From the NCBI GenBank assembly GCA_945876865.1, contig CAMCPZ010000005.1, forward strand, positions 1 through 56,495: DNA of 56,495 nucleotides, read 5' to 3'. Shown here in pieces: positions 17,784-28,253 of this stretch. The first letter of the stretch is position 1. Every line of letters starts with the position of its first letter. The DNA comes from Bifidobacterium breve. GTDB lineage: Bacteria > Actinomycetota > Actinomycetes > Nanopelagicales > Nanopelagicaceae. A model generated the notes under the pieces. That model ran no database searches. It saw nothing but the letters and a program-made list of their open reading frames with translations, and was not told the DNA's origin. Made by a program: the position numbers and the translations under genes.

Positions 17784-18740
17784 TTAGAGATCTTTGACAT
17801 CTGCTTGCTTTGCACGAACAGCTTCTGCTGCAGCCTTAAGTGCCTCAACTTCGCCAGCAGTGAGTGCGCTTTCAACTACCTTGCGAACTCCGCTCTTGCC
17901 GATTTCGGCTTCTACTCCAAGATAAACACCACTAATTCCATATTCGCCATCTACCCAAGCACAGACCGGCATAACTTCACCTGAATCTTCTTTTACTGCT
18001 TTGGCCATTCGAGCAGCTGCAGCTGATGGTGCGTAATATGCAGATCCTGTTTTTAGTAGCGCAACAACTTCGGCGCCACCATTTCGGGTGCGATCAACAA
18101 GTGATTCAATCTTTGCAGCATCAAGCAATTCGGTAAGTGCTTTGCCATTGACTGTGCAACGACTTGGAACCGGAACCATGGTGTCGCCATGTGATCCCAA
18201 AGTAAGTGTCTTAACGGCTGAAACCGGAACCTTTAGCTCTTCGGCAACAAAGTTTGTAAATCTTGCAGTATCAAGCATTCCGGCTTGACCCATTACGCGA
18301 TTCTTAGGGAATGCGGTTGCAAGTTGGGTAAGTGCTGTCATTTCATCTAGTGGGTTTGAAACCACGATGATCACTGCATTTGGCGAATGCTTTGCAATAT
18401 TTTCAGCAACGCTACGAACGATTCCGGCATTTACACCAATTAAATCCATTCGGCTCATGCCTGGTTTGCGCGGAAGGCCTGCAGTAATTACTACAACTTC
18501 TGAGTTAGCAGTCGCTTCGTATCCAGCGCCCTCTGCTGTTGTTGTCGCTCCAACAATCTTGGTTTCAAATCCTTCAATAGACCTTGATTGATTCATATCA
18601 AGAGCAAGACCTTCAGGTTTCCCTTCTAAAATATCTGTGAGGACAACTGTTTCAAAGATGTCGTATTCTGCTAATCGAAGTGCGGTAGTTGATCCGTAAA
18701 AACCAGCTCCGACAACTGTTACTTTTCCTGATCTGCTCAT
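17784..18740 (-). CDS. mdh: Malate dehydrogenase
   Basis: NAD+-dependent oxidation of malate to oxaloacetate. LDH/MDH fold with the N-terminal VTVVGAGFYGS dinucleotide loop, LTDI with the Asp that selects NAD+, the substrate loop with Arg residues (GLPRKPGMSRMDL, matching the MDH-type R-K-P-G-M-x-R), SNPLDEMT, and the catalytic His in LTLGSHGDTMVP. 318 residues, the LDH-like MDH type. ATG at 18740 with GGAAGAG ribosome binding site. Upstream lie DUF3017 and folD, the usual actinobacterial order; icd follows 33 bases downstream, so both may be co-transcribed. Confidence 0.94.
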   Translation of the reverse strand: MSRSGKVTVVGAGFYGSTTALRLAEYDIFETVVLTDILEGKPEGLALDMNQSRSIEGFETKIVGATTTAEGAGYEATANSEVVVITAGLPRKPGMSRMDLIGVNAGIVRSVAENIAKHSPNAVIIVVSNPLDEMTALTQLATAFPKNRVMGQAGMLDTARFTNFVAEELKVPVSAVKTLTLGSHGDTMVPVPSRCTVNGKALTELLDAAKIESLVDRTRNGGAEVVALLKTGSAYYAPSAAAARMAKAVKEDSGEVMPVCAWVDGEYGISGVYLGVEAEIGKSGVRKVVESALTAGEVEALKAAAEAVRAKQADVKDL

Positions 18741-18811
18741 GTTCTCTTCCTTTTTATTTTCTACTCTGACCTGAATTGGATTAATGCTTTTTTAAATTCA
18801 CTGGCTAGATA

Positions 18812-19051
18812 TTACTTGGCGTTGGGCAGTGTGAGCGCCACCACAAAGAGCAGCGCTGCCATGCCTACCGGAAGTATTAATTCAATTTTCCTACGACGAT
18901 TTGAGCGTAAAAACTTGGTTGTTGCAACTATTCCGGTTCCGATTGAAAGAAGCAGTGCGCCAGTCCGGACCGCATCAAAAATCCCGAAGATAATGCCCAG
19001 AACAATCAAAGCAAAAGCTAAAAGTTGAATTCGATCGACTGCAATCTTCAT
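18812..19051 (-). CDS. DUF3017 small membrane protein
   Basis: A 79-residue protein with predicted membrane helices at about residues 9-26 ([18 protein letters not shown]), 30-47 and 57-75 ([16 protein letters not shown]), with a basic RSNRRRK loop between the second and third. Function unknown. The size and the position between folD and mdh are those of the actinobacterial DUF3017 family. ATG at 19051 overlaps the folD stop (ATGA). Confidence 0.8.
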   Translation of the reverse strand: MKIAVDRIQLLAFALIVLGIIFGIFDAVRTGALLLSIGTGIVATTKFLRSNRRRKIELILPVGMAALLFVVALTLPNAK

Positions 19052-19887
19052 GAATTAATCTGCGCCATTTCTACAACGTTAGATAGCAACATTGCTCTTG
19101 TCATTGGTCCTACACCACCAGGCATTGGTGCAAATGCAGATGCAACGTTTACAACATCAGGATGAACGTCGCCTTGCAAACCTGAACTTGTTCGCGTAAT
19201 TCCAACATCTAAAACCACTGCCCCAGGTTTTATCATCTCGGAAGTTAAGAAGTGCGCGCTGCCAATTGCAGCAATAAGAATATCTGCACGCTTTGTGTGA
19301 GAATTTAAATCTTTGGTCTTGGTATGCGTAGTTGTGACTGTGGCATCGCTTCCTCGTTGTGAGAGCAATAATCCAAGTGGTCGGCCAACAGTTAAACCAC
19401 GACCAATAACAACTACTTCTTTGCCTGATGTGGTTAGTGAATATCGATGCAATAACTCTAGGATTCCGCGAGGCGTGCAAGGCAATGGCGCCTTTGCTCC
19501 CATAACTAATTTACCTAGATTCAGTGGATGCAGACCGTCGGCATCTTTATTTGGATCAATACTCTCCAAAATACTATTTGCGTTGATGCTGGAAGGTAAT
19601 GGAAGTTGAACTATGTATCCCGTGCATTCATTGCTGTTATTCAAATCTTTAAGGGCTGCAGAAACATCACTTGCAGACGCTGTTGCGGGCAAATCAATTC
19701 GAATCGAATTTATTCCAACTTCGGCGCAATCCCTATGCTTTCCAGATACATAAGACATCGAACCAGGATCATCGCCAACAAGTATTGTTCCGAGGCCGGG
19801 CTTCTTTGCCATCTTTGAAACTACTTGGCGTAATTCATCTTTTATAACGGCGGCAGTTGCCTTGCCATCAAGAATTATCGCGCTCAT
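19048..19887 (-). CDS. folD: Methylenetetrahydrofolate dehydrogenase / cyclohydrolase
   Basis: Interconverts 5,10-methylene-THF and 10-formyl-THF, the formyl donor used by PurN and PurH, which are encoded just upstream. Seen: [15 protein letters not shown] with the catalytic Lys, [36 protein letters not shown], and the NADP-binding [14 protein letters not shown]. The conserved [12 protein letters not shown] motif ends the protein. 279 residues, normal. Confidence 0.95.
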   Translation of the reverse strand: MSAIILDGKATAAVIKDELRQVVSKMAKKPGLGTILVGDDPGSMSYVSGKHRDCAEVGINSIRIDLPATASASDVSAALKDLNNSNECTGYIVQLPLPSSINANSILESIDPNKDADGLHPLNLGKLVMGAKAPLPCTPRGILELLHRYSLTTSGKEVVVIGRGLTVGRPLGLLLSQRGSDATVTTTHTKTKDLNSHTKRADILIAAIGSAHFLTSEMIKPGAVVLDVGITRTSSGLQGDVHPDVVNVASAFAPMPGGVGPMTRAMLLSNVVEMAQINS

Positions 19888-19909
19888 ATTCGAATCCTAT
19901 CGAGAAGCA

Positions 19910-21448
19910 TTAAGCATGCGAAAAATGACGGACTCCCGTGAAGAACATCGCAATATTTGCCGCTTTTGCTGCCTCGATTACTTCGGCATCGCGCACACTT
20001 CCACCCGGAGCCACTACCGCAGTGATCCCAGCATCAAGCAAAATCTGCAGGCCATCAGCGAAAGGAAAAAATGCATCGCTTGCGGCAACCGAATTATTTG
20101 CTCGATCACCGGCACGGGCCACTGCAAGCTTTGCGCTATCGACACGATTTACTTGGCCCATTCCAACACCAACTGATGCACCGCTTTTTGCTAGAAGAAT
20201 TCCATTACTTTTTACTGAGCGCACACTTCGCCAGGCAAACTCAAGATCGCTCTTAACTTGTGCACTTATCTCGCCACCTGAAACCTGTTGCCAATTTGCA
20301 GAATCATCACCGCTGGCTTCAATTAAATCGCTATCTTGAATTAAAAGTCCACCAGTAATTGGTCGCAGCTCTTCCTTAGCAATCTTGTAATTAGCTAGTT
20401 CAAGAATTCTTATTGATGGTTTAGTGGCCAATATTTCTATGGCACCCGCTTCATATCCTGGCGCCACAACAACTTCGGTAAATACTTCGCTCAACGCACT
20501 AGCCATTTCAACAGTGACTGTGCGATTTGCAGCAACTACGCCACCAAAAGCCGAAACCGGATCGCAAGCATTGGCTGCCGAATATGCAGCTTTAATGTCA
20601 GATGCAACCGCGATGCCACATGGGTTTGCATGTTTGATAATCGCTACACATGGTTGGTTGTGATCATATGCCGCACGTAGTGCAGCATCGGCATCGGTGT
20701 AATTATTGAAGGACATCTCTTTGCCGTGGTGCTGCTTTGCGCTACTAATTCCCTTAGCGCTCGAAATATCCGTGAAGACTGCTGCGCTTTGATGTGGATT
20801 CTCGCCATATCGAAGATCTGAAATTTTGTGCCAAACCTTTGCGCGCCAGTCGTTCTGATTTAATTCATTGGCAAGCCAATCAGCTATCGCAATGTCATAT
20901 TCGGCAGTTTTGCGGAAAGTATTCATGGCCAAATTACGGCGCTCTTCAAGCGTGAAGCCACCTTGTTTGAGCGCGGAATTTAGCAATGAGTATTGGGATG
21001 GGTCTGAGATAACAGCAACCGAATTGTGATTCTTTGCGGCGCCCCGCAACATACTTGGGCCACCGATATCAATTTGTTCGATGCATTCATTGAACTCGGC
21101 GCCACTCGCAATTGTTTGCGTGAATGGATAAAGATTTATAACTATTAAATCAAAAGGTGCAATGTCAGCATCGACCAACTCTTGCAAGTGATTTGGGTTG
21201 CTCTGGTCAGCCAAAATTCCACCATGAATTCGTGGGTGTAGTGTTTTTACTCGACCGCCAAGCATTTCAGGAAATCCGGTGTGATCTTCGACCGCAATTA
21301 CTTTTACTCCAGCGTCACGCAATTCCTTTGCAGTTGAACCTGTTGAGAGAATTTCAATCCCGTGTTTTTCAAGGCTTTTACCAAGTTCTACTAAGCCGGT
21401 CTTGTCATAAACACTGACAAGTGCCCGAGCTACTTTCTTACGATTCAT
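19910..21448 (-). CDS. purH: Bifunctional AICAR formyltransferase / IMP cyclohydrolase
   Basis: Performs the last two steps of IMP synthesis. The N-terminal cyclohydrolase domain (about 1-200) starts [20 protein letters not shown] and has [10 protein letters not shown] and [16 protein letters not shown]. The C-terminal transformylase domain has the catalytic KHANPCG and the ending [10 protein letters not shown] ... FTGVRHFSH. 512 residues, normal. ATG start overlaps the purN stop (ATGA). Confidence 0.96.
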   Translation of the reverse strand: MNRKKVARALVSVYDKTGLVELGKSLEKHGIEILSTGSTAKELRDAGVKVIAVEDHTGFPEMLGGRVKTLHPRIHGGILADQSNPNHLQELVDADIAPFDLIVINLYPFTQTIASGAEFNECIEQIDIGGPSMLRGAAKNHNSVAVISDPSQYSLLNSALKQGGFTLEERRNLAMNTFRKTAEYDIAIADWLANELNQNDWRAKVWHKISDLRYGENPHQSAAVFTDISSAKGISSAKQHHGKEMSFNNYTDADAALRAAYDHNQPCVAIIKHANPCGIAVASDIKAAYSAANACDPVSAFGGVVAANRTVTVEMASALSEVFTEVVVAPGYEAGAIEILATKPSIRILELANYKIAKEELRPITGGLLIQDSDLIEASGDDSANWQQVSGGEISAQVKSDLEFAWRSVRSVKSNGILLAKSGASVGVGMGQVNRVDSAKLAVARAGDRANNSVAASDAFFPFADGLQILLDAGITAVVAPGGSVRDAEVIEAAKAANIAMFFTGVRHFSHA

Positions 21449-22014
21449 TGGTTCCGCCTTGGTATTCCATCAGCAATAAAACGTTGAAGAGTCTCAACTA
21501 TGAGCGCTCGTTCCACAATCTTAATGCGTTCATGCAGACTTGCCTCATCATCTTCTGGCAGAACTGCGACCTCTTGCTGCTGGATTATGGCTCCGGTATC
21601 GATGCCCTCATCTACCCAATGCACCGTTGAACCAGTTACTTCAACTCCCGAATCCAACGCATCTCTCACCGCATGGGCACCTGGAAAATTTGGCAGCAGA
21701 GCAGGATGAGTATTTATCGTTGGGAACTTAGATACAAATGCTGGCGCCAAAATTCGCATAAATCCAACGCTCACAACCAGGTCAGGATTTAATCTCGAAA
21801 CAGCTTCGAATATTTGGTCATCCCAAGTTGATCGATCCTCAAGCATGGGTAAACATTTTGTGGCAATGCCTGCTGACTTTGCTCGTTCAATAGCTAAACA
21901 CTCTTTATCTGCAATTAGCTCGAGGATTTCTAAGTTCAGCGCTCCTGTTTGCTTTGCATCAATTATCGATTGCGCAAGTGAACCATTTCCAGAGGCCAAT
22001 AAAACAATGCGCAT
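21445..22014 (-). CDS. purN: Phosphoribosylglycinamide formyltransferase
   Basis: Formylates GAR using 10-formyl-THF. The formyltransferase triad is visible: Asn and His in [17 protein letters not shown] and Asp in [14 protein letters not shown]. The N-terminus [20 protein letters not shown] holds the phosphate-binding loop (S-G-x-G-S). 189 residues. Starts directly after the DUF6350 gene with no gap and overlaps purH, so the three are one coupled unit with sucCD upstream. Confidence 0.95.
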   Translation of the reverse strand: MRIVLLASGNGSLAQSIIDAKQTGALNLEILELIADKECLAIERAKSAGIATKCLPMLEDRSTWDDQIFEAVSRLNPDLVVSVGFMRILAPAFVSKFPTINTHPALLPNFPGAHAVRDALDSGVEVTGSTVHWVDEGIDTGAIIQQQEVAVLPEDDEASLHERIKIVERALIVETLQRFIADGIPRRNQ

Positions 22015-23112
22015 TTAGATCTCACTCTTTGGGGATCTCATTGCCTTCACTAATTTAGGTAGATACAGGCCAAAAATTAGGGTTAATAACTGCACCGCAG
22101 CAAACAGGGCTGGAAGTTTCCACCAAGTTACACCCACTGGGTGCATATCTTGAGTGAGAAGGGTGCCGCCCGCGAAAAATGAGAAGAGGGTTAGCAAGAT
22201 TAAAAATGGGATCACGCTGAACATAATCTCTTTTTGCCGAACTCTAAATTCATTATGCACTAGCAAAATCTTTAATTGATTTAAAGCAAGAATTAGGACT
22301 GGAACAACTAAGGCAATTAGTACTAGTGGATATTCTGATGTTGGAAGTGAACCAAGTAATGGAATCGCTGGAAGCGAATTTATATCTAGTGTGGCCGGTG
22401 AAATCAGAGTTCCGAGCCCGATAGAGAATCCTGGACCGAAGAAGTATGAGATGCCAGCTAGTGCAAAATTCGGTAGATAAAGTAATTGTAAAATTGTAAA
22501 TAGAATTCCCCCCATAATTCCTGGTTGAATTACAATCGCCAATGATTTAACAATTTCAAAATGCATAATCAGTGATACTCCGATGGCCAGAGTAGATAAA
22601 CCTAAAAGCGACATGAATGCATAAGTAATAAAATTAAATTTTTGGAAGAAATTGCCTTGGTAATTTAGTGTCGCACTTAGTCCCAATAAGAGAACAAAGG
22701 CCGGGGTTAAAAGTAGGTTCGGCTTAATATTTTCGCTCTGGCTAATGGTTGCTGCAAGGGTTGCGATCGCAGTATAGAAAAATAATACGAAAGTTCGTGA
22801 GCCCCTAGAGTTATTCGAGAATTCACTTGCTCGCTTGTAACCACTTCGAATCGCTAGCCACGGAAATATTGCCGCGCCAATTGGAAGATAAGAAAGTGCA
22901 CCACTTGAAAAACCTGCGGATAGCGATAGTTCAAATGGAACTAGGTGACTACCTAGCCACATCCAAATCGCGGCTCGAATTGGATCAGAGGTATTTCCAG
23001 TTGCACTTCCTGCGGTGGACCAGGCAAAGAGCGCGATAAAACTCAAGGGAAGCAAGATTAAAGCCACACTGCGCAGAGCCTGTTGAAAAGCAATCAGCAG
23101 GATGCGGCTCAA
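22015..23112 (-). CDS. DUF6350 polytopic membrane protein
   Basis: A 365-residue membrane protein with many hydrophobic segments, for example ALILLPLSFIALFAWST near the N-terminus, LLTPAFVLLLGLSA, VLIALVVPVLILALNQLKIL and VIPFLILLTLFSFFAGG. No catalytic motif is visible. Position between sucD and purN and the overall pattern match the actinobacterial DUF6350 family (sometimes called cell-division protein PerM-like); function unknown. The start is a TTG at 23112, five bases after the sucD stop; no better start is seen nearby. Confidence 0.72.
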   Translation of the reverse strand: MSRILLIAFQQALRSVALILLPLSFIALFAWSTAGSATGNTSDPIRAAIWMWLGSHLVPFELSLSAGFSSGALSYLPIGAAIFPWLAIRSGYKRASEFSNNSRGSRTFVLFFYTAIATLAATISQSENIKPNLLLTPAFVLLLGLSATLNYQGNFFQKFNFITYAFMSLLGLSTLAIGVSLIMHFEIVKSLAIVIQPGIMGGILFTILQLLYLPNFALAGISYFFGPGFSIGLGTLISPATLDINSLPAIPLLGSLPTSEYPLVLIALVVPVLILALNQLKILLVHNEFRVRQKEIMFSVIPFLILLTLFSFFAGGTLLTQDMHPVGVTWWKLPALFAAVQLLTLIFGLYLPKLVKAMRSPKSEI

Positions 23113-23117
23113 GTTAG

Positions 23118-24008
23118 TTAACCTTTTTTATTATTTAAGATATCGCGCATAAGTTGCGCAGTCTCACTTGGTGTCTTGCCTACTTTCACGCCAACAGCCT
23201 CAAGTGCGCTCTGCTTTGCAGCAGCAGTTCCAGATGATCCGGAAACGATTGCACCAGCATGTCCCATAGTTTTTCCTTCTGGGGCAGTGAAGCCTGCAAC
23301 ATAACCAACTACTGGTTTTGTTACATATTCGCCGATAAAGGCTGCGGCGCGCTCTTCAGCATCTCCACCGATTTCACCAATCATGACAATTGCATCAGTA
23401 TCTGGGTCATCTTGGAATGCACGTAAACAATCGATATGTGTTGTTCCAATAATTGGGTCTCCACCAATTCCTACTGCGGTGCTAAAACCAAAGTCACGAA
23501 GTTCGTACATCATTTGATAGGTAAGAGTTCCAGATTTGGAAACTAAACCAATACGACCTGGGCCAGTAATGTCTGCTGGAATGATTCCGATATTGGATTT
23601 TCCGGGGCTTATCAATCCTGGACAGTTTGGCCCAACTAAACGAGTTGTTCCTTTTTCAACAGCGTATGCATAAAAAGCTGCTGAATCATGAACTGGAATT
23701 CCCTCAGTGATTACAACTACTAGAGGCAATTTTGCATCAATCGCATCAATAACCGCGGCCTTTGCAAACTTTGGTGGAACGAATACAACAGATGCATTTG
23801 CACCGGTCGCGGCAACTGCTTCAGAAACACTATTGAAAACTGGTAGCGAGACGCCTTCGATTTCGACGCTCTGTCCGCCCTTGCCTGGAGTAACACCACC
23901 GACAATCTTGGTTCCGGACTTAATCATTCTGGCAGTGTGCTTGGTTCCTTCAGATCCAGTCATACCCTGAACTAGAACTTTGGTATTTTCATTAATAAAA
24001 ATAGCCAT
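23118..24008 (-). CDS. sucD: Succinyl-CoA synthetase alpha subunit
   Basis: Subunit of the TCA enzyme that makes ATP or GTP from succinyl-CoA. It binds CoA and carries the phosphorylated His. The N-terminal [19 protein letters not shown] and [10 protein letters not shown] bind Co[13 protein letters not shown] is the second CoA motif, and the active His lies in [18 protein letters not shown]. 296 residues, normal. Start ATG at 24008 overlaps the sucC stop by one base. Confidence 0.95.
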   Translation of the reverse strand: MAIFINENTKVLVQGMTGSEGTKHTARMIKSGTKIVGGVTPGKGGQSVEIEGVSLPVFNSVSEAVAATGANASVVFVPPKFAKAAVIDAIDAKLPLVVVITEGIPVHDSAAFYAYAVEKGTTRLVGPNCPGLISPGKSNIGIIPADITGPGRIGLVSKSGTLTYQMMYELRDFGFSTAVGIGGDPIIGTTHIDCLRAFQDDPDTDAIVMIGEIGGDAEERAAAFIGEYVTKPVVGYVAGFTAPEGKTMGHAGAIVSGSSGTAAAKQSALEAVGVKVGKTPSETAQLMRDILNNKKG

Positions 24009-25168
24009 TACTTTGCCGCCAATTCTGCAGCGCGTGCTGCTGCGCCATCCATTGTTTCGACCTGCTGAATTAGCGGGTGAGCCGCTTCATTAAGAATACG
24101 GCGCCCTTCAATTACATTGTTACCATCAAGGCGAACAACGATTGGTTTAGTTGCTTGGGCACCGAGCATTGTTAGCGCCTGAACAATTCCATTAGCGACA
24201 GCGTCGCAAGCAGTGATTCCGCCAAAGACATTTACAAAAACACTTCGAACATCAGGGTCGCCGAGAATAATCCCTAGGCCATCTGCCATAACCTGCGCTG
24301 ATGCACCTCCGCCAATATCTAGGAAGTTTGCTGGTTTAACGCCAAACTTTTCGCCGGCATAAGCAACAACATCGAGAGTGCTCATTACTAAGCCAGCTCC
24401 GTTACCAATGATTCCAACTTGGCCATCAAGCTTTACATAATTGAGATTCTTAGCTTTAGCTGCAGCCTCGAGTGGATTTGCTGCTGCATGATCAATTAGA
24501 TCTTCATGGCTTGGGTGACGAAAATCTGCACTGTCATCAAGAGTTACTTTGCCATCTAGCGCAACAACTTTTCCATCGCTAGTTTTAACGAGTGGATTGA
24601 TCTCCATAAGAGTTGCATCTTCTGCAACAAATGCGGCCCATAACTTGAGAAGAACTTCGACAACTTGATCAACTACATCTGTCGGAAATTGTCCAGCCAA
24701 GATAATTTCGCGAGCTTTATCTTTTGAAATTCCAACATTTGGATCGATACCAATTCGAGCTAACTTCTCTGGAGTCTTATGTGCAACTTCTTCGATTTCC
24801 ATACCACCAGCAACTGATGCCATAACCAAGAAGTTTCGGTTTGCACGATCTAAGAGAATAGCCAAGTAATACTCGGCTTCAATTGGCGCAGCTTGCGCGA
24901 TCATTACTTTGTGAACTGTGTGGCCTTTGATATCCATTCCAAGAATTGCTGCCGCTTTTTCTCGCGCATCGACTGCGCTCTCTGCAAGCTTTACGCCACC
25001 AGCTTTTCCGCGACCGCCAACTTTTACTTGAGCTTTTACGACCACGCGGCCACCCATTGATGCGGCAGCAGCTTCAGCTTCCTCAGGTGTAAACGCAACT
25101 GCGCCACCCAATACTGGAACACCGTGTGATTCAAAAAGATCTCGAGCTTGATACTCAAAGAGATCCAT
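24008..25168 (-). CDS. sucC: Succinyl-CoA synthetase beta subunit
   Basis: ATP-grasp nucleotide-binding and succinate-binding subunit. [19 protein letters not shown] is the typical N-terminus; [20 protein letters not shown] the nucleotide-binding loop; [21 protein letters not shown] the metal-binding segment; [15 protein letters not shown] and [17 protein letters not shown] the C-terminal domain. 386 residues, normal. It is the first gene of the run sucC-sucD-DUF6350-purN-purH-folD-DUF3017; the 68 bases upstream (to pcrA) probably hold its promoter, but no clear -10 was identified there. Confidence 0.95.
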   Translation of the reverse strand: MDLFEYQARDLFESHGVPVLGGAVAFTPEEAEAAAASMGGRVVVKAQVKVGGRGKAGGVKLAESAVDAREKAAAILGMDIKGHTVHKVMIAQAAPIEAEYYLAILLDRANRNFLVMASVAGGMEIEEVAHKTPEKLARIGIDPNVGISKDKAREIILAGQFPTDVVDQVVEVLLKLWAAFVAEDATLMEINPLVKTSDGKVVALDGKVTLDDSADFRHPSHEDLIDHAAANPLEAAAKAKNLNYVKLDGQVGIIGNGAGLVMSTLDVVAYAGEKFGVKPANFLDIGGGASAQVMADGLGIILGDPDVRSVFVNVFGGITACDAVANGIVQALTMLGAQATKPIVVRLDGNNVIEGRRILNEAAHPLIQQVETMDGAAARAAELAAK

Positions 25169-25236
25169 TAGTTACCCCATCCATTAATCATTACAAATTT
25201 TCAGTGCTTACGAATAGGCAAAATCTTAGTGGCTAA

Positions 25237-27462
25237 TCAGAGCTTCTCTACCGGCGCATAACGGAGCAACAACCTTTTTTCGCCGAGTGAGCCAAAATTT
25301 ATCGTAGCTTCCGCGCGATCGCCATCGCCAACAACCGCAACTACTGTCCCCAAACCAAATGTGTCATGTGACACACGATCTCCAGTTACTAAGACCATAG
25401 TTGTCGAAGCCTTTCGCCCAGTAGCTCTTGGTGCTGGTGTGAAATGTGAAGTCTTTAGAACGCTGGCACGAGAAGGTGCGGATGCGTGTTCATTCCATTC
25501 AATAACTTCATCTGGAATTTCTGCAAGAAAACGTGAAGGTGGATTGTAAGTTGGTGCGCCCCACGAACTTCGATATTCAGATCTTGAAACATATAACCGC
25601 TCACGCGCTCTTGTTAAACCAACATATGCAAGTCTTCGTTCTTCTTCAATCTCTTCGCGATCTCCCAGTGTTCTAGAGTGTGGAAAAATACCTTCCTCCA
25701 TACCGGTCAGAAAAACTGTGGGAAATTCCAACCCCTTTGCAGTATGCAGAGTCATCAAGGTAACAACTCCACCATGATCTTCACCATCTGGAATCTGATC
25801 TGAATCTGCTACAAGTGATACGTTCTCTAAAAAGCCCAATAACGAAATCTCTTCACCAACTTCAACTTCGCCCTCTTCATATTCAACGGCGACCGAGACT
25901 AATTCTTGTAAGTTTTCAACCCGACTTTCATCCTGCAAGTCATCACTCTTCTCTAGCTCATTTAATAAACCGGATTGCTCTAGAACTGCCTGGGCGATTA
26001 TCGATGGTCGGCTCTTTGCTTCGACAAGGACGGTTAATGAGGTGATGAGATGAACAAAATCATTGATTGCAGAAATAGATCTGGTGGGAATACTCGGAAC
26101 TTCTGATGCCCGATTTAGCGCGCTCCAGAATGAGATACCCGAATCCTTAGAGAATAAATCAACGGTATCTAATGCACGATCGCCGATTCCCCGCTTTGGA
26201 GTGTTGATAATTCTTCGCAGTGAAATTTCATCTTCGCTATTAACCAAGACTCTTAAATATGCGAGAAAATCCTTTACCTCTTTACGTTCGTAAAATCGCA
26301 CACCACCGACAACTTTGTATGGAATTGCTGAACGCAAGAAAGCTTCTTCAAAAACTCGAGATTGCGCATTGGTTCGGTAGAAGATTGCCGCCTCACCTGG
26401 CTGTGAAATATTCTCACTGCGCAGTCGACGGATTTCAGTAACCACATGGTTAGCTTCATCATGTTCGCTCTCTGCCACATAACCAGTTATCTTTGAACCG
26501 GATCCAGACTCTGACCATAAGTTCTTGGCTTTACGACCCTCATTATTTGAAATAACTGCGTTTGCGGCCGAAAGGATGTTCTGAGTAGATCGATAATTCT
26601 GTTCAAGAAGAATTGTTTTTGCACTTGGATAATCTGCTTCAAATTGCAGAATATTTCTAATATTCGCCCCGCGAAAAGCGTAGATAGATTGATCTGCATC
26701 TCCTACTACACATAACTCAGCTAATGGAATTCCTTCGCCTTCAGTTCCTACCAACTCTTTAATCAACATATATTGCGCGTGATTTGTATCCTGGTATTCG
26801 TCAACAAGCACATGTCTAAAACGCGATCGGTATCGCTGGCGACTCTCAGGGTTGCGTTGCAAAATTTCTACAGTCCTGCCAATCAAGTCATCAAAATCCA
26901 TAGCATTAGCGCTGACTAAACGCCTTTGATAATGCGCAAAAACTTCGGCAACCACTTCATTGAATTGATTATCTGCTGATTGCACAAAATCTGCTGGCCC
27001 CTGTAATTCATTCTTGGCTTGAGATATCAGACCAGCGACCGCCCTTGGTGTATAGCGCTTGATATCTAAATTCATATCTTTCATTACGAGGGTAATCAGT
27101 CGCAAACTGTCAGATGAGTCATAGATCGTAAAAGAATTTGAATAGCCAAGCTTCGCCGCTTCTTGGCGCAGAATTCGAACGCAAGCTGAATGGAATGTTG
27201 AAACCCACATCAATCTTGCGCGATCACCAACAAGTTCGGCGACTCGCTCTTTCATTTCTGCTGCTGCTTTATTTGTGAAGGTAATTGCTAAAACTTCATA
27301 AGGATTAACTCCGCGTTGCCCAAGTAAATAAGCAATTCGTCTAGTTAAAACTCGGGTCTTCCCAGACCCAGCTCCGGCCACGACAAGCAGTGGCGAACCT
27401 TGGTGAATCACAGCGGCTTGCTGCTGCGGGTTCAAGCCATTAACTAGCGATTCTGCTGACAT
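25237..27462 (-). CDS. pcrA: ATP-dependent DNA helicase PcrA/UvrD
   Basis: Superfamily 1A 3'-to-5' helicase for repair and clearing replication-transcription conflicts. Motif I is VVAGAGSGKTRVLTRR, motif Ia ITFTNKAAAEMKERV, motif II VDEYQDTNHAQY, motif III VVGDADQSIYAFRGAN, motif IV LLEQNYRSTQNI, motif V VTLMTLHTAKGLEFP and motif VI RRLAYVGLTRARERL. The C-terminal 50 residues (GDRVSHDTFGLGTVVAV) form the Tudor-like domain that contacts RNA polymerase. 741 residues, a little shorter than the usual 750-830. ATG start at 27462 with a TAGACT -10 six bases upstream, so leaderless. Confidence 0.95.
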   Translation of the reverse strand: MSAESLVNGLNPQQQAAVIHQGSPLLVVAGAGSGKTRVLTRRIAYLLGQRGVNPYEVLAITFTNKAAAEMKERVAELVGDRARLMWVSTFHSACVRILRQEAAKLGYSNSFTIYDSSDSLRLITLVMKDMNLDIKRYTPRAVAGLISQAKNELQGPADFVQSADNQFNEVVAEVFAHYQRRLVSANAMDFDDLIGRTVEILQRNPESRQRYRSRFRHVLVDEYQDTNHAQYMLIKELVGTEGEGIPLAELCVVGDADQSIYAFRGANIRNILQFEADYPSAKTILLEQNYRSTQNILSAANAVISNNEGRKAKNLWSESGSGSKITGYVAESEHDEANHVVTEIRRLRSENISQPGEAAIFYRTNAQSRVFEEAFLRSAIPYKVVGGVRFYERKEVKDFLAYLRVLVNSEDEISLRRIINTPKRGIGDRALDTVDLFSKDSGISFWSALNRASEVPSIPTRSISAINDFVHLITSLTVLVEAKSRPSIIAQAVLEQSGLLNELEKSDDLQDESRVENLQELVSVAVEYEEGEVEVGEEISLLGFLENVSLVADSDQIPDGEDHGGVVTLMTLHTAKGLEFPTVFLTGMEEGIFPHSRTLGDREEIEEERRLAYVGLTRARERLYVSRSEYRSSWGAPTYNPPSRFLAEIPDEVIEWNEHASAPSRASVLKTSHFTPAPRATGRKASTTMVLVTGDRVSHDTFGLGTVVAVVGDGDRAEATINFGSLGEKRLLLRYAPVEKL

Positions 27463-27474
27463 AGACGGAGTCTA
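27463..27474 (-). promoter_or_regulatory. Leaderless promoter -10 of pcrA
   Basis: On the minus strand TAGACT (27469-27474) is followed by six bases and the ATG of pcrA; there is no ribosome binding site. Confidence 0.6.
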
Positions 27475-27480
27475 ACGACT

Positions 27481-27504
27481 CACATTATCGGTACACATAA
27501 TGTG
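27481..27504. repeat. Perfect 8-8-8 inverted repeat between divergent pcrA and PIG-L genes
   Basis: CACATTAT and ATAATGTG are perfect inverted arms around an 8-base centre (CGGTACAC). The element lies upstream of both leaderless -10 boxes and covers the -35 zone of each, so it is placed to act as a shared operator. It does not match the actinobacterial LexA box. Confidence 0.6.
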
Positions 27505-27515
27505 TGGAGGTCTCC

Positions 27516-27527
27516 TAAGATTGGGCA
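27516..27527 (+). promoter_or_regulatory. Leaderless promoter -10 of the PIG-L gene
   Basis: TAAGAT at 27516-27521, then six bases (TGGGCA) and the ATG at 27528. A GGAGG lies at 27506-27510 but is upstream of the -10 and too far for ribosome binding. Confidence 0.58.
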
Positions 27528-28253
27528 ATGCCTCCTATAGATGATTCTGAAATTGAACGTGTTTTAGTCGTTACTGCGCATCCAGATGACCTTGATTTTG
27601 GAGCCGCAGGAACTATTGCACAATGGACGGCGCGAGGAATCGATGTTTCATATTGCATCTGCACCAACGGTGATCAAGGTGGCGAAGATCCTGATGTTCC
27701 ACGTGAAGAAATGCCTAAGATCAGACAGAAAGAACAGCGTGATGCTGGAAAAATTTTAGGCGTTACGAATATCGAATTCTTAAATCATCGTGATGGCTGG
27801 TTAGTTCCAACCATTGAATTGCGTAAACAAATTGTGCGTGAAATTAGAAAGAGCAGACCACAGCGAATGTTGGTCCAAAGTCCCGAGCGAAATTGGGATC
27901 GGTTATTTGCAAGCCACCCAGATCACATGGCAGCAGGGGAAGCTGCAATTCAAGCGGTCTATCCAGATGCCAGAAATCCATTCGCCTTTGAGGATTTACT
28001 AAAGAATGAGGGCTTAGAGCCTTGGCGGGTTCAGGAACTTTGGGTGATGTCTCACCACACACCTGATCATGTTGTCGATGTTACTGATACTTTCGATAAG
28101 AAGATTGCGGCCCTTCATGCACATGAAAGCCAGACTGCGCATAATCCAAACTTAGAAACTATGTTGCGCGAATGGGGCGAGAAAAATGCAAAGCTGCATG
28201 GCTTGCCTGATGGCAGATTGGCTGAAGTATTTAAAATAGTTTCTAGCGATTAA
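27528..28253 (+). CDS. PIG-L/LmbE-family deacetylase
   Basis: Zinc-dependent N-acetylglucosaminyl-type deacetylase of 241 residues. The zinc-binding motif is VTAHPDDLDFGAAGTIA (His18, Asp21) and the third ligand is in FASHPDHMAAG (His133). Substrate is unknown; relatives act on GlcNAc-inositol (MshB), mycothiol conjugates (Mca) or GlcNAc units. It is shorter than MshB or Mca and lacks their typical long C-terminal part, so a mycothiol role is not supported by sequence alone. The stop abuts the stop of the convergent cyclophilin gene. Confidence 0.87.
   Translation: MPPIDDSEIERVLVVTAHPDDLDFGAAGTIAQWTARGIDVSYCICTNGDQGGEDPDVPREEMPKIRQKEQRDAGKILGVTNIEFLNHRDGWLVPTIELRKQIVREIRKSRPQRMLVQSPERNWDRLFASHPDHMAAGEAAIQAVYPDARNPFAFEDLLKNEGLEPWRVQELWVMSHHTPDHVVDVTDTFDKKIAALHAHESQTAHNPNLETMLREWGEKNAKLHGLPDGRLAEVFKIVSSD

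Noticed and set aside
27506-27510. GGAGG as ribosome binding site of the PIG-L gene
   Set aside because: It is 17 bases before the ATG and lies upstream of the -10 box TAAGAT, so it would not be in the predicted transcript.
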